The notes: a model not told the origin generated them from the sequence alone. Shown: positions 1 through 12,022, counted from the stretch's first letter. The stretch is DNA of 64,000 nucleotides from Hymenolepis diminuta (GCA_900708905.1 CAADRB010000007.1:3456550-3520549), one strand, 5' to 3'. Numbers and translations: made by a program.

Positions 1-3000
1 TGGATTATTTTGCCATTTCTCATTTTCAGTTGTTATTCTCTAAAACTTAGAACAGTATTTAGCGAATACGATTCTAAAATGTATTAGCCGTCATTGTTCC
101 GCAAGCTTTCTACTTTCTTTCTACTAAGCCTGAGTAAATTTAACTCTAATTTACATCACTGGGCCCAAAAATACCACAGTGACAGCTTAGTTTGTGTATG
201 TGGCAGCGATTTGTTATTATAATATATAAACTAATAAATAACTTCAGCAAAAAGTAAGCTTATAGATAATATTTGTTAAGATTCTATAGTCAATCAAGAT
301 ACTCAAGTAACTTGAACATTTTTCAGTATGTATTGAATCTGTTAGAAAACCACAGCATGATTTTAAGAATCCCAATATATGCTTCACTTTATATTACCGT
401 TAAATACTCTCCAGCGATTCGACTACGGCTAACAATCATCACCATTGTTAGCACACATATTGCTCACTAATTAGGGCACATATTCCAACCCTTCGATCCC
501 GATTCCCAAAGTATATTAACTGGAGTCCAGTTCAAAGACTAGGTGCCCTAATCTTCATATCCGGTTCCCTGGCTCATTTTCCTCTACCACATCTTATGCT
601 ATCGTGAACTGTAGATTTGAAATAAAATTTGATCCAACAATTACGATCCAATATAATACACTTAGAATTAAGCCAACCGATCCATAAATCCATAATGCTG
701 TAAAGAAAAAAATATTAAAGAAATAGATGCATGTAAGCAAATTTATCCATAAAAAAACCCCCAAACCTAGCTGTGATGAACAATAAATGTTGACAAAAAA
801 ATAATACACGATTGGATTAGCAAGGCAATTCTTGCATGTAATTTAATGACAAAACAAAGCTTGTGTTACAAATGTTTTTTTTCTTCATTTCATTAAGGTA
901 TTTTACAGATTATGGTAGAGATTTTAATGCTTCCGGAGGAAGTCATAAATTAGGGTCACTGTATTGGCCAAACCAGACAAGTGTTAGCACAGTTAAAAAA
1001 ATATCGTTCTGTGGTAACGCCAAAAGAATGAAAAATTGAGTTTAGCTGTGTTAAATCAATTTGCATTGGCTCCGAAATTAGGTAGCTTATATTACCCTAT
1101 CTTCTCAATTTATGAAGTTATGTAAGCTTTTTTCTGCTATTAGAGGAATTCGAATTGGCTTGTGAAATACGAAATTATAAAAATAAACATCTAGTACAGT
1201 TTTTAAACAATCACCTTCAAAGCTGAATTCCGATCATATGGAAAGCTTTCAATTATCTCAAATAAAGAAGGTCTTTAGAACAAGTAGACAGCTGGGGCTA
1301 TTTGCAAATCCATGCATTCAGGACATAGTTCTCTGAATCTCACTTTCCCCCAGTAAATTTTATATTTGACGTTGTCCGAATGGCATCTTTGATTCAACGT
1401 TTTGCTAAAAATAACTGGACAATTAATATCACCAAGAAAAAACCTCAAGTTCAAAGCAAAAAGCGACAATTAACAGCTCTATAAGATACGGTTTTTTCAC
1501 AATAAAGATACAGAGCAGAGAACTACTTACAAGTTTTCATCAAAGAAATCTGTTACACACAGGAAATTACCGGAATTCACTAAATCAAAGATGAACAAAA
1601 CCAAACAATTAAATTCTAAAACAAAGGCAAAAAGTCGGAAGAGATCAATCTAGATTTGCGATACATCATAATAATTAGTATAAAAAGATATAGTAGATAC
1701 TAACAGCTTTCTAATGTCCAGTAAGATAACTATCATGGAGCTAGAGACCTAAGGTGTAACTCTTCGTACCTAAAGGGATCTCTCGAATTAACAAGCCTCC
1801 TTACTATTATTCTTTTTTAGAATGTACATTAAAACGAGAGATAAGATATTTACAGAACGCATTTGCATCTAGCAAATAGGCGTATTCCACCTCCTCAGCT
1901 CCCAAATTAACGACTCATGGTATTCAGTTATTAGCTAAATATAGTCGACGTTCCAGTAAGTAGCAGCAAACGCTAATAGTATGCTGTCGCAGGTTTATTG
2001 TATAGCAAAAATTAATAAGTGTTCGGAGACCAGGAATAACTGTGTGATGAGAGCAAAAAATGTATTGTAACATCGTATTTGCAAATGACCGTCTATAAGT
2101 CCTTCGGTCGCTCAATGAGTAACAATAAAAAACATTAAATGAGGTTGGGACAGAATGTACATTAAGGAATCGCATTAGTCGCATAATCTTATAACTCATG
2201 TAATGGTTTAGACATTTCTGTCAATGAATTTTACCTTAGTCTAGTGATAGGGATTTCGTATCAAGTTTCATATTCATTCCCACACCTGCATGTGTTTCAG
2301 TTAAATTCAGGTGCGTCCATAATCGTAATTTATAAAATTACAATAATGCGAAGTTTTGCATAAACATCAGAGGCGTAACTATGCTCAGATGAAAAATCCC
2401 AGATTTAAAAAAATTAAATGAAAATTAGTGAACAGAAAGAATTTGGAGCGTAAACGGATATATCCTACTTCCTCTTATTTGCTAATTACTAAACAAAAAG
2501 GCCTCAACCCAAAACCCGATAAGAAGATAAATGGACGGAATTCGTGAAGTCTGTTAGTGGAATCCGACTACCGTTTGCAAATGCCCGTAGATGAGAACGA
2601 ACTTCCCTCAACATCATACTTCTTGCTAATAGGTTTGCCTGTAAACCCTTATTACTTCTGAGCTACAGATCTTTGGCTTTCTTTCTTGGCCCAAGCATTA
2701 ACAATCATAGCACGTCATACGTCATAACAATGGTAGTTATACTCAACCATAAAACACATAAATGCCAAGTAAAAGGGTAGGATAGTGACGCATTGGACAT
2801 TCGGAATCTCTAACCCAGGACTATCTATAGATCAGAATTAACCGCCATTACGTCGTTTAAAGTTTGACATATCAGCAGAGAGCTGAGGCAAGCACATATT
2901 TAATCCAATTCACCAAGGGACGGCCTAGAAACCGACAACACGTCATTATCATTGAGACAACCTTATCGAAGGCGTCACTGTCAGAACTACAACGATAATG

Positions 3001-3150
3001 GGCACAAAGAAGGCTTCTACCGAGAATCTCTTACGAACAGTTCATCGAGGCAGAACCTGAACAACGAGGGAGCATGAACTCAGACGAGGCGGAGCTATGG
3101 TACGTTAATGCAGGTAAATGTTAATTTTAGAAAATACGTTAACCTAATTT
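1..3150. other. Intergenic, no gene seen
   Basis: Open frames here are short (91 aa or less), AT-rich and without recognisable domains or paired splice sites. From about 2450 the sequence becomes less AT-rich and may already belong to the decayed retroelement downstream, but no motif could be read in it. Confidence 0.5.
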
Positions 3151-3316
3151 TTAATGGCATATCATTTGAGCTCCGGACCGACATTGGCTTCGATGTCTAA
3201 TACTGTGCAACTCTACGTATCGATGTGATGCGAGGCTACATTCCTGGAGAAGGAAATCTTTAAGTAGTGCTACGATACAGATCAAAATAACCATTTTATG
3301 GGTCTGGATTGGGTCG

Positions 3317-4174
3317 GTGAGTTCGACCTTATCCAGTTTCCAGACGAAAACTAAACCTATCAGATACCTACTCTCAAGCCTACTAATGCGGAAAATCTCG
3401 TGGGAGGATGCAAACATTGTCCACACGTTGTCGAAATCCCGCATTCTTCTATTCATATTCAGATTCTTCCGGGACTCAGCTCTAATCTACCACTCCGGAC
3501 CCACTAAAGGTTTGACATACACTACGGTGATATATTCACATTCTAAAGAGTCCGATATTACTCTAGTCTCACCGACAACGATTAGATCAGCTATCTCTAT
3601 CCTCAATAAACTCGTTGTGTATAAGAAACGCTCGTTACGGACCCAATTACATAGCAAACATTTTGTCAAATTTTGCTGCGATCGATCGATTATTCAGCTA
3701 AGATCTCTCGCCCCGGCAACAGAATTTAGAGGTCAAAATATGAGGACAGCATGTGAAGAGATCTTGCTCTCAAAACAATTTTGTGACCCGAGACGCGCAT
3801 ATAGTGTGGGTGATCTTGCGTATGGCCTCAACCAAAAATTTAAACCACCAACCATAATCATTAAGCCGTATGGTAACAATGTCTATCATGTGCAGACCGG
3901 AAAGGACAATTGGTTTCGCGACCACAAACAACTCAGACCAGGAGAGTCTAATTTTCTGAATTGTGAAAACCATCATTCTTTAAATAGTCTTGATGCTATT
4001 ATTATTTTGTGTTCTGTATCTTACAGTTCACTAACTCCCGAACAGCCGATGATCTCCCGATGTAGAGCAACGACGCGGAAGACACGATCAAGACGTTATC
4101 TCCCATGTACTACCAGGACTCGATGGCATTTCCCTCGTCTCCTGGTCGTTCTTGCGACAAAGACAAACCGGTGA
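3317..4174 (+). pseudogene. Decayed Ty3/gypsy-type retrotransposon integrase
   Basis: This is an uninterrupted 285-codon frame; the real start is unknown. Residues about 57-101 follow the start of a Ty3/gypsy integrase core (SGPTKGLTYTTVIYSHSK, then TTIRSAISILNKL). Residues 115-140 match the segment leading to the catalytic Glu (FVKFCCDRSIIQLRS). Residues 163-208 match the C-terminal integrase domain (VGDLAYG, then NVYHVQTGKDNWFRDHKQLRP). None of the three catalytic acidic residues is recognisable: the first position reads Tyr, the segment with the second is deleted, and the Glu segment is collapsed. A zinc-finger-like GCKHC sits in another frame at 3406-3420. A possible RNase H start (FELRTD) lies near 3163. 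No LTRs were found. This is an old, non-functional copy; the open frame is probably chance. The family assignment is good, the clade is unknown. Confidence 0.72.
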
Positions 4175-4189
4175 TAAAATCTAGGAACG

Positions 4190-5310
4190 GGCGTGCTACA
4201 TATAAGAAAATAATATTTTCCCCAAAAATAATTCTTATATGCAAGATTCATTATTTTCCACTTTCTAATTCCTGCTTCTTTTAATTCCCCTTTTATTCAA
4301 ACGAATTTTTTCATATTACGGTTGTAAATGGCGCATAATATAAGTCGATTAATAGATACCCAAATGTGCATCTTATTTTGATATAGTGGTTCGGGTCGTT
4401 TTGTATTGTGTTGTCGGATAGTGTTTGTAACTAGTACAATGTCTTAGGAAATCTAAGAGTTGGTTATGGTATCCTACAGAGAAGAGCAAATTACAACAAA
4501 ATTATCTAATTTTGAAAATTGGGAGTTTATTCTCAATACTCATTGTAGATAGGACAACATCCAGTGATGCAACCCGTAGTAAAAGTAAAATCAAACGGCG
4601 ATTTAATTTAATCAACTCACAGTTTCCATTTAAAACAATCGTTAGACTATTTCGGATATCAGTGTAGCAATTGCCCTATGATACGCTTCATATAATAGCA
4701 GGTTCCTTAATACATAAACTTCTAGCAACCAATTTTAGATCAATTTCAGAGAAAGGCACGCAGAAACGAAGAAAATGGGTCCAAATTATTAGAAGACATC
4801 GTTGCGTAATATAATGACCAAAATTTTCTCTTACCACATACATCTTATATATTAAAAAAGTGAATAAGAACAAGAAACCGGGGCACTTCTGTACAAAAAT
4901 TGAATGTCATTGATTCCTAACTGATCTTACCGAGCAAAAGCTATAACCCGTAGCCTAATTAGATCCAAATGAAAAATAAGAACCGAGAGAAAATGCAGAT
5001 AAAAATTCAAACACTATATTACTCCTACCTTCCCTAAGATTTAAGATGCTAACGCCATAAATCAGCTTGTCAGCCAGTCAAAATGTATTCTGCCTATAAC
5101 TGGCAATTCTATTTGGGTGAACGTTTTCTAAAGCTCATTTAGGACCGAGGGGTATCATCATTTACCACACATGTTGAAAAACTTTAATTCAACCATCTCT
5201 TTATCAACCAGACTTAACGAGGAAGGTTGAACATTTCGTTCACTCAAAATATAGAAAATCCGTGACCTCTGAAATTAATCACTGCGTCACCAGCGCACAA
5301 AGTGATCCTC
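4190..5310. other. Intergenic, no gene seen
   Basis: AT-rich sequence without a supportable exon. The missing last exon(s) of the GST gene could lie here on the minus strand. A phase-1 exon carrying the rest of the GST C-terminal domain was looked for and not recognised. Confidence 0.4.
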
Positions 5311-5316
5311 ACCTCT

Positions 5317-5373
5317 ACGACCCTTGCAGGACTCGAATCTGCAATATTCTGATCCAAAATCAGGCGCATTTTT
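5317..5373 (-). pseudogene. 5'-truncated tRNA-like fragment (Gln, TTG-like)
   Basis: Read on the minus strand, an anticodon arm (CTGA, loop TTTTGGA, TCAG) gives anticodon TTG. It is followed by a short variable region, a T arm (GCAGATTCGAGTCCTGC, 4 of 5 pairs) and a 3' acceptor-like strand AGGGTCG. The D arm and the 5' acceptor strand are absent, and AT-rich sequence replaces them. It is therefore a tRNA pseudogene or the residue of a tRNA-derived repeat, not a working tRNA. Confidence 0.4.
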
Positions 5374-5557
5374 GAATTTTATATAAACTTATAAACATTA
5401 AATAAAACGATGGATAACGGAAACAAAATGCCAATCGACATCCATTATTTGAGGAGAAAAGAAACTATAAGTCACAACTAAATATATTAATCCGTGTGTG
5501 TAATAGTCTCAACCCCATCAATGAGAAACATCATTCGAAGTTTATCTAGGGGGGAAC

Positions 5558-5582
5558 ATATATATATATATATATATATATA
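5558..5582. repeat. (AT)n microsatellite
   Basis: An uninterrupted run of alternating A and T, 25 nt long, just left of a dispersed CT-rich repeat copy. Confidence 0.95.
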
Positions 5583-5599
5583 GTTAGATCATGAATAAT

Positions 5600-5790
5600 T
5601 TATTAGTTGCTCATCTGACGAACGGATGCAAACAGTTAAACCACTCTCAGAAGACCCTAATTTGGCCTATTTATCACAATCCCGCTACCACTCATTCAGC
5701 ACTGACGCATGTTCCTTTCTCTTCCAATTTCCAACTCTTCTCCTTATTTCCCTTTCCCTCATTTCTTAATATTGTACAGTGTAACCGTGG
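5600..5790 (+). repeat. CT-rich dispersed repeat, copy 1
   Basis: This stretch aligns by eye with the reverse complement of about 15680-15860. Shared blocks in the same order are TCATC-GACGAAC, AACAGTTA, CCACTC, TAATTTGGCCT and CACAA, then CTCTTCCAA-like pyrimidine tracts. A short open frame (5591-5899) falls inside it and has no recognisable domain, so I treat that frame as repeat sequence. No terminal inverted repeats or target-site duplications were identified, so the class is unknown. Confidence 0.55.
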
Positions 5791-6323
5791 TTCAACACAA
5801 CCTCTGAACTTCAAATTTGGGATAGACTGTTGTTTCCTGTTAGTTTTTAGAAAGACAATTAATTGTGTGACGGATCAGGCTCCTAAGTCATTTTTATAGA
5901 CGGGATCCGGTACTGCGTCAAGAAAACCTTAAATCCGCTTTATTTCAAAGCAGACTTTAATTAATATCTACAAAAAGAAACTCGCACACCATTTATGATT
6001 TAGTTACCATAATTCATAAAAGAAACAGCTGGCGAATGCAAGCCATAAATTGATTGTAGCGTGACAGTAATTCTAAAGCTCGTCATAGAAAAGCATACAA
6101 AATTTTTTTTGGCAAGGAGAACCTCCCTGCTTAAGGGATTGGCATTCGACCACCTTTCTACTGATTATTATTAACTAGAACGATTACTCATTAAAAACCA
6201 TGGATATTTACAAATGAGATCCAATGCTGACACCTCAGACACCAAAAATATACATGTAACTGTCCATTGCATGCTTCCACAATTGCATAATTATAAGTAT
6301 TAGATGCAGAGAGAGGAACATAC

Positions 6324-6429
6324 CGCAGAAATACGGACCAACAATGGCAGCGTCAATTTTACTGCAGGCATCAAGGAGATCATCAACATCCGAGACTGAG
6401 GGGTCCAGGTACACAATCTTGAAGCGAGG
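6324..6429 (-). CDS. GST exon, C-terminal domain
   Basis: A 106-nt exon, richer in GC than its surroundings, with a strong acceptor (GTTTTCTCAG) and donor (GTATGT). Only one frame is open; it starts in phase 0, as the 7578 exon requires, and ends DAAIVGPYFCG, a typical GST C-terminal motif. It could belong to another transcript, but phase and content both fit the GST. Confidence 0.65.
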
Positions 6430-8100
6430 CTGAGAAAACTACAAGAGAAAAGTGGAATAGATTAACCAATCACTAAGAATAGATTATGAGATTATTTTTA
6501 ATTTAAGAGGAGTAGTATGTGTTAAGTTGAGTATCTAACAAATTTTATTACTCAATCAAGGAAAGCAGTAACGGAATTTACGAAAGAAAAATTCCTCCGT
6601 ATAAAGGATTAATAAGTAACAGAACTATTCAATGGACAAATTACAGTAAGACCAAAGTCTTGAAAATCTGTCAAATGCAAAATTAAAAGTAAATTCTTTA
6701 CTCGAACACACACACCATACATGAACCTTTTGTAAATTGCTCGTCATGGCTAAAAATGAGTGCATAAAAGAAATTAACCAAACCATAACGTCACTGTGGG
6801 CTCCAATGAAGCTATTAAAACTAGAATTACCATCACTTTGGATATCCAGAAACCCCACTACCTACGCAAGAAATGTGAGAATGAATCACAATTTGGTGAT
6901 TTAGTATTAGTCTTTTGGTTAGCTGCACCAATGTGAAAATCAAGCCAGACTTTATCAAAGGTGCACGCTACAAAAGGTTATAAAAACTGACCCTTTAACA
7001 AAGGTTTCGCCCACTTTAATTGAATATTTCGGAGCTTTCCAAACCCTTCATGTTATACATGCAGGTGCATAACAAGATAAATTATGATAATATTCTAGTT
7101 TTCTAGAAAGCAAAGAGAGAAATTTTAGATAAAATAGGGTTATGAAGACCTGAATTTTCATAGATTCTTAAGTTAAATAATATAAGAATTATTTGGGTCT
7201 TAAGATTAAACAGATTTTAAATAAGAAACAGAATAAATCACTTGAAATCGTAGTTAACAACTTATTAACTTAACATCGGGTATATTAAAAAAAACCTCAT
7301 TTGTTAAAATGACAAATAAATGTCGGCCTAGAGAAGAGATAGGGTATAAACGAAAAGGAGCTACTTTTCCATGAAAATCACCATTTTAGCACATGTAATG
7401 CAGATTTTTTGATAGAAAAATCGAAAAAAAATATGGCAACCTTCTAAATATGAGACAAAAGAAGTTGAATCAGTGAGATATTTGCCGGTCATTCAAAGTG
7501 TATAGACAGTACCCCAGCCAGAGAATTATCAAGCGTAAAAATTAGATACAGTAAACATTAAAAATACTGAATCTTACGGCCAGAGAAAGAGATAAAGCGT
7601 TTTTAAACGCATCTTCGCCACAAACACTGAGGAGACTAGTCTCTGGTTCCCCTTTGAATTGGTCAACAAAACGCATAATCATATCTGATTCGGCGAGTTT
7701 TTCACCACGATACAACAGAAACGGAGTTTTTCCAACTGGATGCAAACGCAGGTACCAGTCTGGTTTGCTGATCAAGCTTATCAGAACCCGATCATATCTA
7801 AGTAAAGGTTAATAGATTATTGTAATCAAAAGGTTTAAGAAGTTTACTAATAATGAGCTTACGGTATTTTGTGGTAATCAAGAGTGTAGCGAACTCGCTG
7901 ACAGAAGGGACAAAATTTAAAATCATACAAGGTGAATTTCTCTGGATTAATATCTGGTTCGGGGTCGCCTTAATGAAAAATAACATTTTTTAATATCAAA
8001 AATCATAAACTCCAAAAATATAATTTAAAACTTAGTATATGGTTATAATTAATTCAAAATTTTGAACATTTGTGAGCACACCCCGTGTTAAATGGTACAT
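6324..8100 (-). CDS. Omega-class-like glutathione S-transferase (partial gene model)
   Basis: Proposed exons (minus strand) are 8100-8082, 7968-7863, 7797-7578 and 6429-6324, all with GT-AG borders and compatible phases. The thioredoxin-like N-terminal domain carries LYDFKFCPFCQRV, where the first Cys is the likely catalytic residue, then KPDWYLRLHPVGKTPFLLY with the cis-Pro of the glutathione site, then LAESDMIMRFVDQF. The last exon reads LLDACSKIDAAIVGPYFCG, typical of the helical C-terminal domain. Omega enzymes reduce mixed disulfides and dehydroascorbate in the cytosol. The CPFC form is less usual than the CPFA or CPFS of many omega GSTs, so a related CPFC protein is possible. The 19-nt start exon (peptide MYHLTR) is the weakest call. 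The gene continues past 6324 in phase 1 and its 3' end was not found. THOC3 lies divergently 1.5 kb away. Confidence 0.75.
7578..7797 (-). CDS. GST exon, rest of N-terminal domain
   Basis: A 220-nt exon with acceptor ACTTAG and donor GTAAGA, ending in phase 0. It encodes KPDWYLRLHPVGKTPFL and the ESDMIMRF helix that contacts the glutathione gamma-glutamyl group in this fold. Confidence 0.82.
7863..7968 (-). CDS. GST exon with CPFC active site
   Basis: A 106-nt exon with acceptor TTTTCATTAAG and donor GTAAGC. It encodes the first beta-alpha unit of the thioredoxin fold with FCPFCQRV, and the last codon (Pro) is split over a 65-nt intron. Confidence 0.82.
8082..8100 (-). CDS. GST candidate first exon
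   Basis: ATG plus 16 nt, ending in a phase-1 donor (GTGTGC). It completes the Gly codon that opens the 7968 exon, giving MYHLTRGDPEPDINPEKF. The donor is weak. An in-frame TAA just upstream of the 7968 acceptor shows that some upstream exon is required. Confidence 0.4.
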
Positions 8101-9575
8101 CCCGAACACAACAACCGACTAGACCGATAGGTAGCGAATGTTGTACGGTCGCCAATTATTGCAAAGGTTAAAAACTATTTGTGATTTAAATTAAAGTATC
8201 ATTAAAAAGTTTACGAATAAACTGTGCCTTTAAATTGCATAACTAATAATTTTTAATTCCTGTTTTATCCCACACTGATATATTGAAAAACACATTTATT
8301 TAATTTTTTTAATTTCGGTGATAATGATACCATAAACTATTCGCTTCTTTTTTGTTCAAAATTTTCATGGGTAATTAATATTTTTTAATTTCTTTTATAT
8401 GGATTATCATATAACACTGTCTGGTCATCATACAAGCGTCTGAATTGACATTTGCAGACATGATTTTACTAACAAGTAAAATTCAAGACAAATTTATATG
8501 GGTAGATGCAATTTTCACAGAAAGATATCCGAAGTTGTACTCTGTAGAATCAAACTCAGTGGATTTCTTTGGAATTATTTCTTTGAACTGCTGCAGTGTT
8601 ATTATTGTATTTCTTCACTGTTGTGTCCCTAAAAAGTCCGAAATATGTTGATTTGCAGTACATTTATATCATTATTATTAAGCGTCTATGAAAAGACAAG
8701 CATGATATCGAAATATTCATTTCGTTCTAATTACCTTTAAACAAGTTATCGTCTTATGTTCGTGAATACGCGATATGAAATCTAATAAATTAAATGGGAT
8801 TAGATCTATAATCTTACACGGATCATCAGAAAGTCTTCATCTTTAAGATTTCTCCGATTTCAATACCCCCGTACAATTAAATTAAATTTGAATTATTCAT
8901 ATCCGCCATAAATATACTTCAGCATCACAAAAAACTAAAAAATCTGACATCCCTGTAATAACTGTGAAGCAATGATAAAGGTATCAATAGGCGAAGGTAG
9001 CATAAAATTTAACACGAACGTACCACCGAATATTCAAAAATATCTGCTGCCATGAATGTAGCTGATAACACGGGTTCTACTCAATATTTCAAATCCATTT
9101 GAGGTCTATTTGAAATGAGACAGTAATTTTGATATTTCTTTTGCAAAAGGATAAACTGAATGTGTAAGAACATAAAGTAGTTTACAGATTCGCTGCTTCG
9201 TAAATTTGCGCTAGGGTCATTTGCATTCGGTGTAATAAATATCTTAAAAATATTGCTCGACATATTTGGTCAAATAAATTAAGTTAGTTTATTTTAAATA
9301 GATAATATCGTACTTCACATTAAAACATAATTTGTATATGTGAGAGGGGCATTAGAGGAGACTAAGCAGCAACATTAGCGCAAAATATAGCAAACCAAGA
9401 TATAATCAGTGTCTACGAAGCTCAGTTTAAATTATTCCAGCAAAATGGAGATTTTAAATTACGCTACATTTGAACCCACACATTTAATGAAATTAAACCC
9501 CTAAACATGACCTAGGAAGTGAATCGCAGATCGAATTTTCATTGGTCAGAGTTTTGCAGTTTACGTGAAATAAAC
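8101..9575. promoter_or_regulatory. Divergent intergenic region between GST and THOC3
   Basis: About 1.5 kb separate the proposed GST start (minus) from the THOC3 ATG (plus), so both promoters are expected here. No TATA box or other element could be assigned with confidence. A minus-strand ATG frame at 9263 (MSSNIFKIFITPN...) is open for 61 codons, but its only good donor is in the wrong phase for GST. Confidence 0.35.
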
Positions 9576-11967
9576 ATGGCGCGATCTGCACTTCAAAATC
9601 TCAGACAGCATTTTAACACCCATAATCGTATTAAAGAATCAACAAGTTATGGAGGTAAAATCCACGCACTTGGTTGGAATAATGCAGGGACAAAGCTCGC
9701 CACGGGCTCATCGGACAAATCTGTCAATGTGTACCAACTGGATTCAACTCGTCTGGTACTTTTTTCCACTTTCATATCATCTAGATTTTGTCTAAAAGAG
9801 CAGACTCCAAACATTTAGAGGTCACACAGATAGTGTTGATCAATTGGCTTGGCATCCAACCGTTAATGATTCCCTCGCTACAGTAAGCTCCGACAGCACC
9901 GTTCGTCTTTGGGACTGTCGGTCGAAACGCATCACAACGGCTCAGCTAAAGGGTGAAAATATCAATCTCGCATGGTCTCCAGATGGAAATACAATCGCTG
10001 TGGGAAACAAAAGCGATCTTGTAGGTTGCACTTAAAGCAAACTTGATCTTTTATATAGATTACTTGGTTAGATGTTCGGGCAGATCTTAAAGTCATTCAG
10101 TCAGAACAATTCAGCTGCGAAATTAACGAGTTCTCGTGGAAACCTTCTTCAGATTTAATGCTTTTTGCCACTGGAACTGGCGGGATTATGATTTACAGGT
10201 TTGTTTAACCTCATTCAATGTTTCAAATTAAATAAATTGAATCATATACGGGGATCTTTTTGTTTTAGTGGTAAATCTGGCGAAATGAGGCGTGAATGTA
10301 TTCTACCGGCTCATCCATCTAATGCTATGTGTCTGCAATTCTCCCCGTCTGGCAGTTATTTTGCTATCGGGAGTGCTGATGCACTTGTTTCCTTGTGGGA
10401 TGCAGACGAATTCATATGCCTCCGAACTCTCGCCAGGTTTTTAAAAATTTTGGATTTGATTTGTTTCATATGTATCTGGTACTCTAGTTTTTAACCGTAT
10501 AGAGCGTTGTATATGTAAATGGGAACTTGGGGCGTTAGGAAATTAGTGGAATGTAGATGAACTCTTCTCAAACAACAATTGTTTTACCTGTTCCTTCTTT
10601 ACGTGTCGATTGGAAGCATGTATTCCGATTGGTACTGAGAATGATCTATATCTGTCACTTCATTGAAAATTGGTTAGCAGCAGATAAAGAGAATGATAAA
10701 TTTCACAGTGTCCTATTAGCAGTCGTTTTTTTTATATTTGGGTACTTTTATATGACCGACTGATCGTGCAGTTGCATCACCCTTATCATGACGCTGGCGC
10801 TTATCAATCCTGACGGCTTGACAGTTATTTGGGACTTAAATTGTTATTAGACTAAGTCTGTTTTGATCTACCAACATCGACAACATGAGCACGACTTCTA
10901 TTCCTAAATGAAGCCTTTGGTTAATAAAATGTCGGGTTAACTGCATTCTGAACCTTCTATCTAGTCTGAGTCAACTGTAGTCTAGTGCTATCCAGAGAGC
11001 AAATGTGTCAGGAGCAGAAAATGCCATTCCAGCATTTCAGCAGCATAGAGGAGGCGAAGTGGGTGACTGAGTAGTTATAAAACTTTTTTTTTCGACAAAG
11101 GTCGATTAATGTGGACCACGTCGTCATTAACTCTCTCTTAGCGGTGGGACGATCCGAAGCAGTTACAGAAATTGAAAGCTCGTTGTTCGGGTTCAGTTTC
11201 CTACGTGAAATTGACGTTATAGAGGTATGATGCGTATCCTTCTTATTTTAGTCTTATCGTCAGACTGTTGGAAACGCATTAATTAAATGGTGATTGATTT
11301 CATAGTATGAGAATGTAGCTTCTCTTTCTAGGCCAACTTATTACGATATTTACTCTACGACAATATTAAATGAGACGGTGGTATTTCAATACATAGCTCC
11401 AATGATAAAGATGATAAAATACATGCATTGCGGTCTTTCAAGTAATTAAGCTCTTTATATCTCAAAAGTAAAGAGTACCTTATGCCGCAAGTGTATATTG
11501 GAGTCACAGTCAGTCGTTATGTATCCCTTACATACATTCCCATTTAACCACGGTATTATGTCATACTTGAATAGTCTTGTTTCTTTTTATTATTGAAATT
11601 GCTCCATTTTTATGTATATTTCTTTTGCAGGTTGGAGTGGCCAGTTAGAGCTATGGGTTTCTCTTATGATAACCAACTACTCGCTTCGGCCAGTGAAGAT
11701 CATTTTATCGATATTGGCTGTGTTGAAACAGGTATGTCAGTAAATCGTGCTTATTTCGCATTTTTAGGTGAGCAAGTCTATCGGTTGGGAACCCAAGCAG
11801 CGGCAACGTTTGTCCTCGCATGGCATCCGAAGCAACTTCTGCTCACCTATTCCAGTGAAGCCAAGTATGATCGCGATCAAGGAGTGATCAGAATGTTCGG
11901 TTTTCCCTCTATCGAATCGGATAATCGCAAAACCACGAACCCTCCAGTACCAATGGATCTCTCCTAA
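9576..11967 (+). CDS. THOC3: THO complex subunit 3 (THOC3/TEX1), WD40 protein
   Basis: Six exons join in phase: 9576-9755, 9799-10020, 10059-10198, 10269-10436, 11631-11731 and 11768-11967 (TAA), giving 336 aa, close to the usual 350 or so. THOC3 is a seven-bladed WD40 subunit of the nuclear THO/TREX complex that couples transcription and splicing to mRNA export. Diagnostic stretches are FRGHTDSVDQLAWHP, KGENINLAWSPDGNTIAVGN, IGSADALVSLWDADEF, LEWPVRAMGFSYDNQLLASA and SEDHFIDI. I chose the ATG at 9576 because it begins the region alignable to the family; the frame is open further upstream but only with a GTG. Four introns are 43, 38, 70 and 36 nt, while intron 4 is 1194 nt. The upstream neighbour on the other strand is the GST gene. 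The protein ends in a short tail, NPPVPMDLS. Confidence 0.95.
10437..11630. other. Long intron 4 of THOC3 with an exon-like segment
   Basis: This intron is about 17 times longer than its longest neighbour. Within it, 11101-11224 has an acceptor with a T-rich tract (ending GACAAAG), one open frame (VDHVVINSLLAVGRSEAVTE...) and a donor GTATGA. Its 124-nt length would shift the THOC3 frame, so it is not part of the main mRNA. No family was recognised. Confidence 0.45.
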
Positions 11968-12022
11968 TTGATTCCTAAAAATACTTCCTACTTATTTGTA
12001 TAAAGTAGTGAATATTGTACAA

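Noticed and set aside
6625..6861. Possible extra GST exon (VVGFLDIQSDGNSSFNSF...) on the minus strand
   Set aside because: Its acceptor is acceptable and the phase fits, but the peptide does not look like the GST helical domain. Joining 7578 directly to 6429 gives a closer spacing to the GPYFCG motif.
9519..9575. Upstream extension of the THOC3 frame (19 codons)
   Set aside because: It begins with GTG rather than ATG and extends beyond where the family aligns; the ATG at 9576 is preferred.
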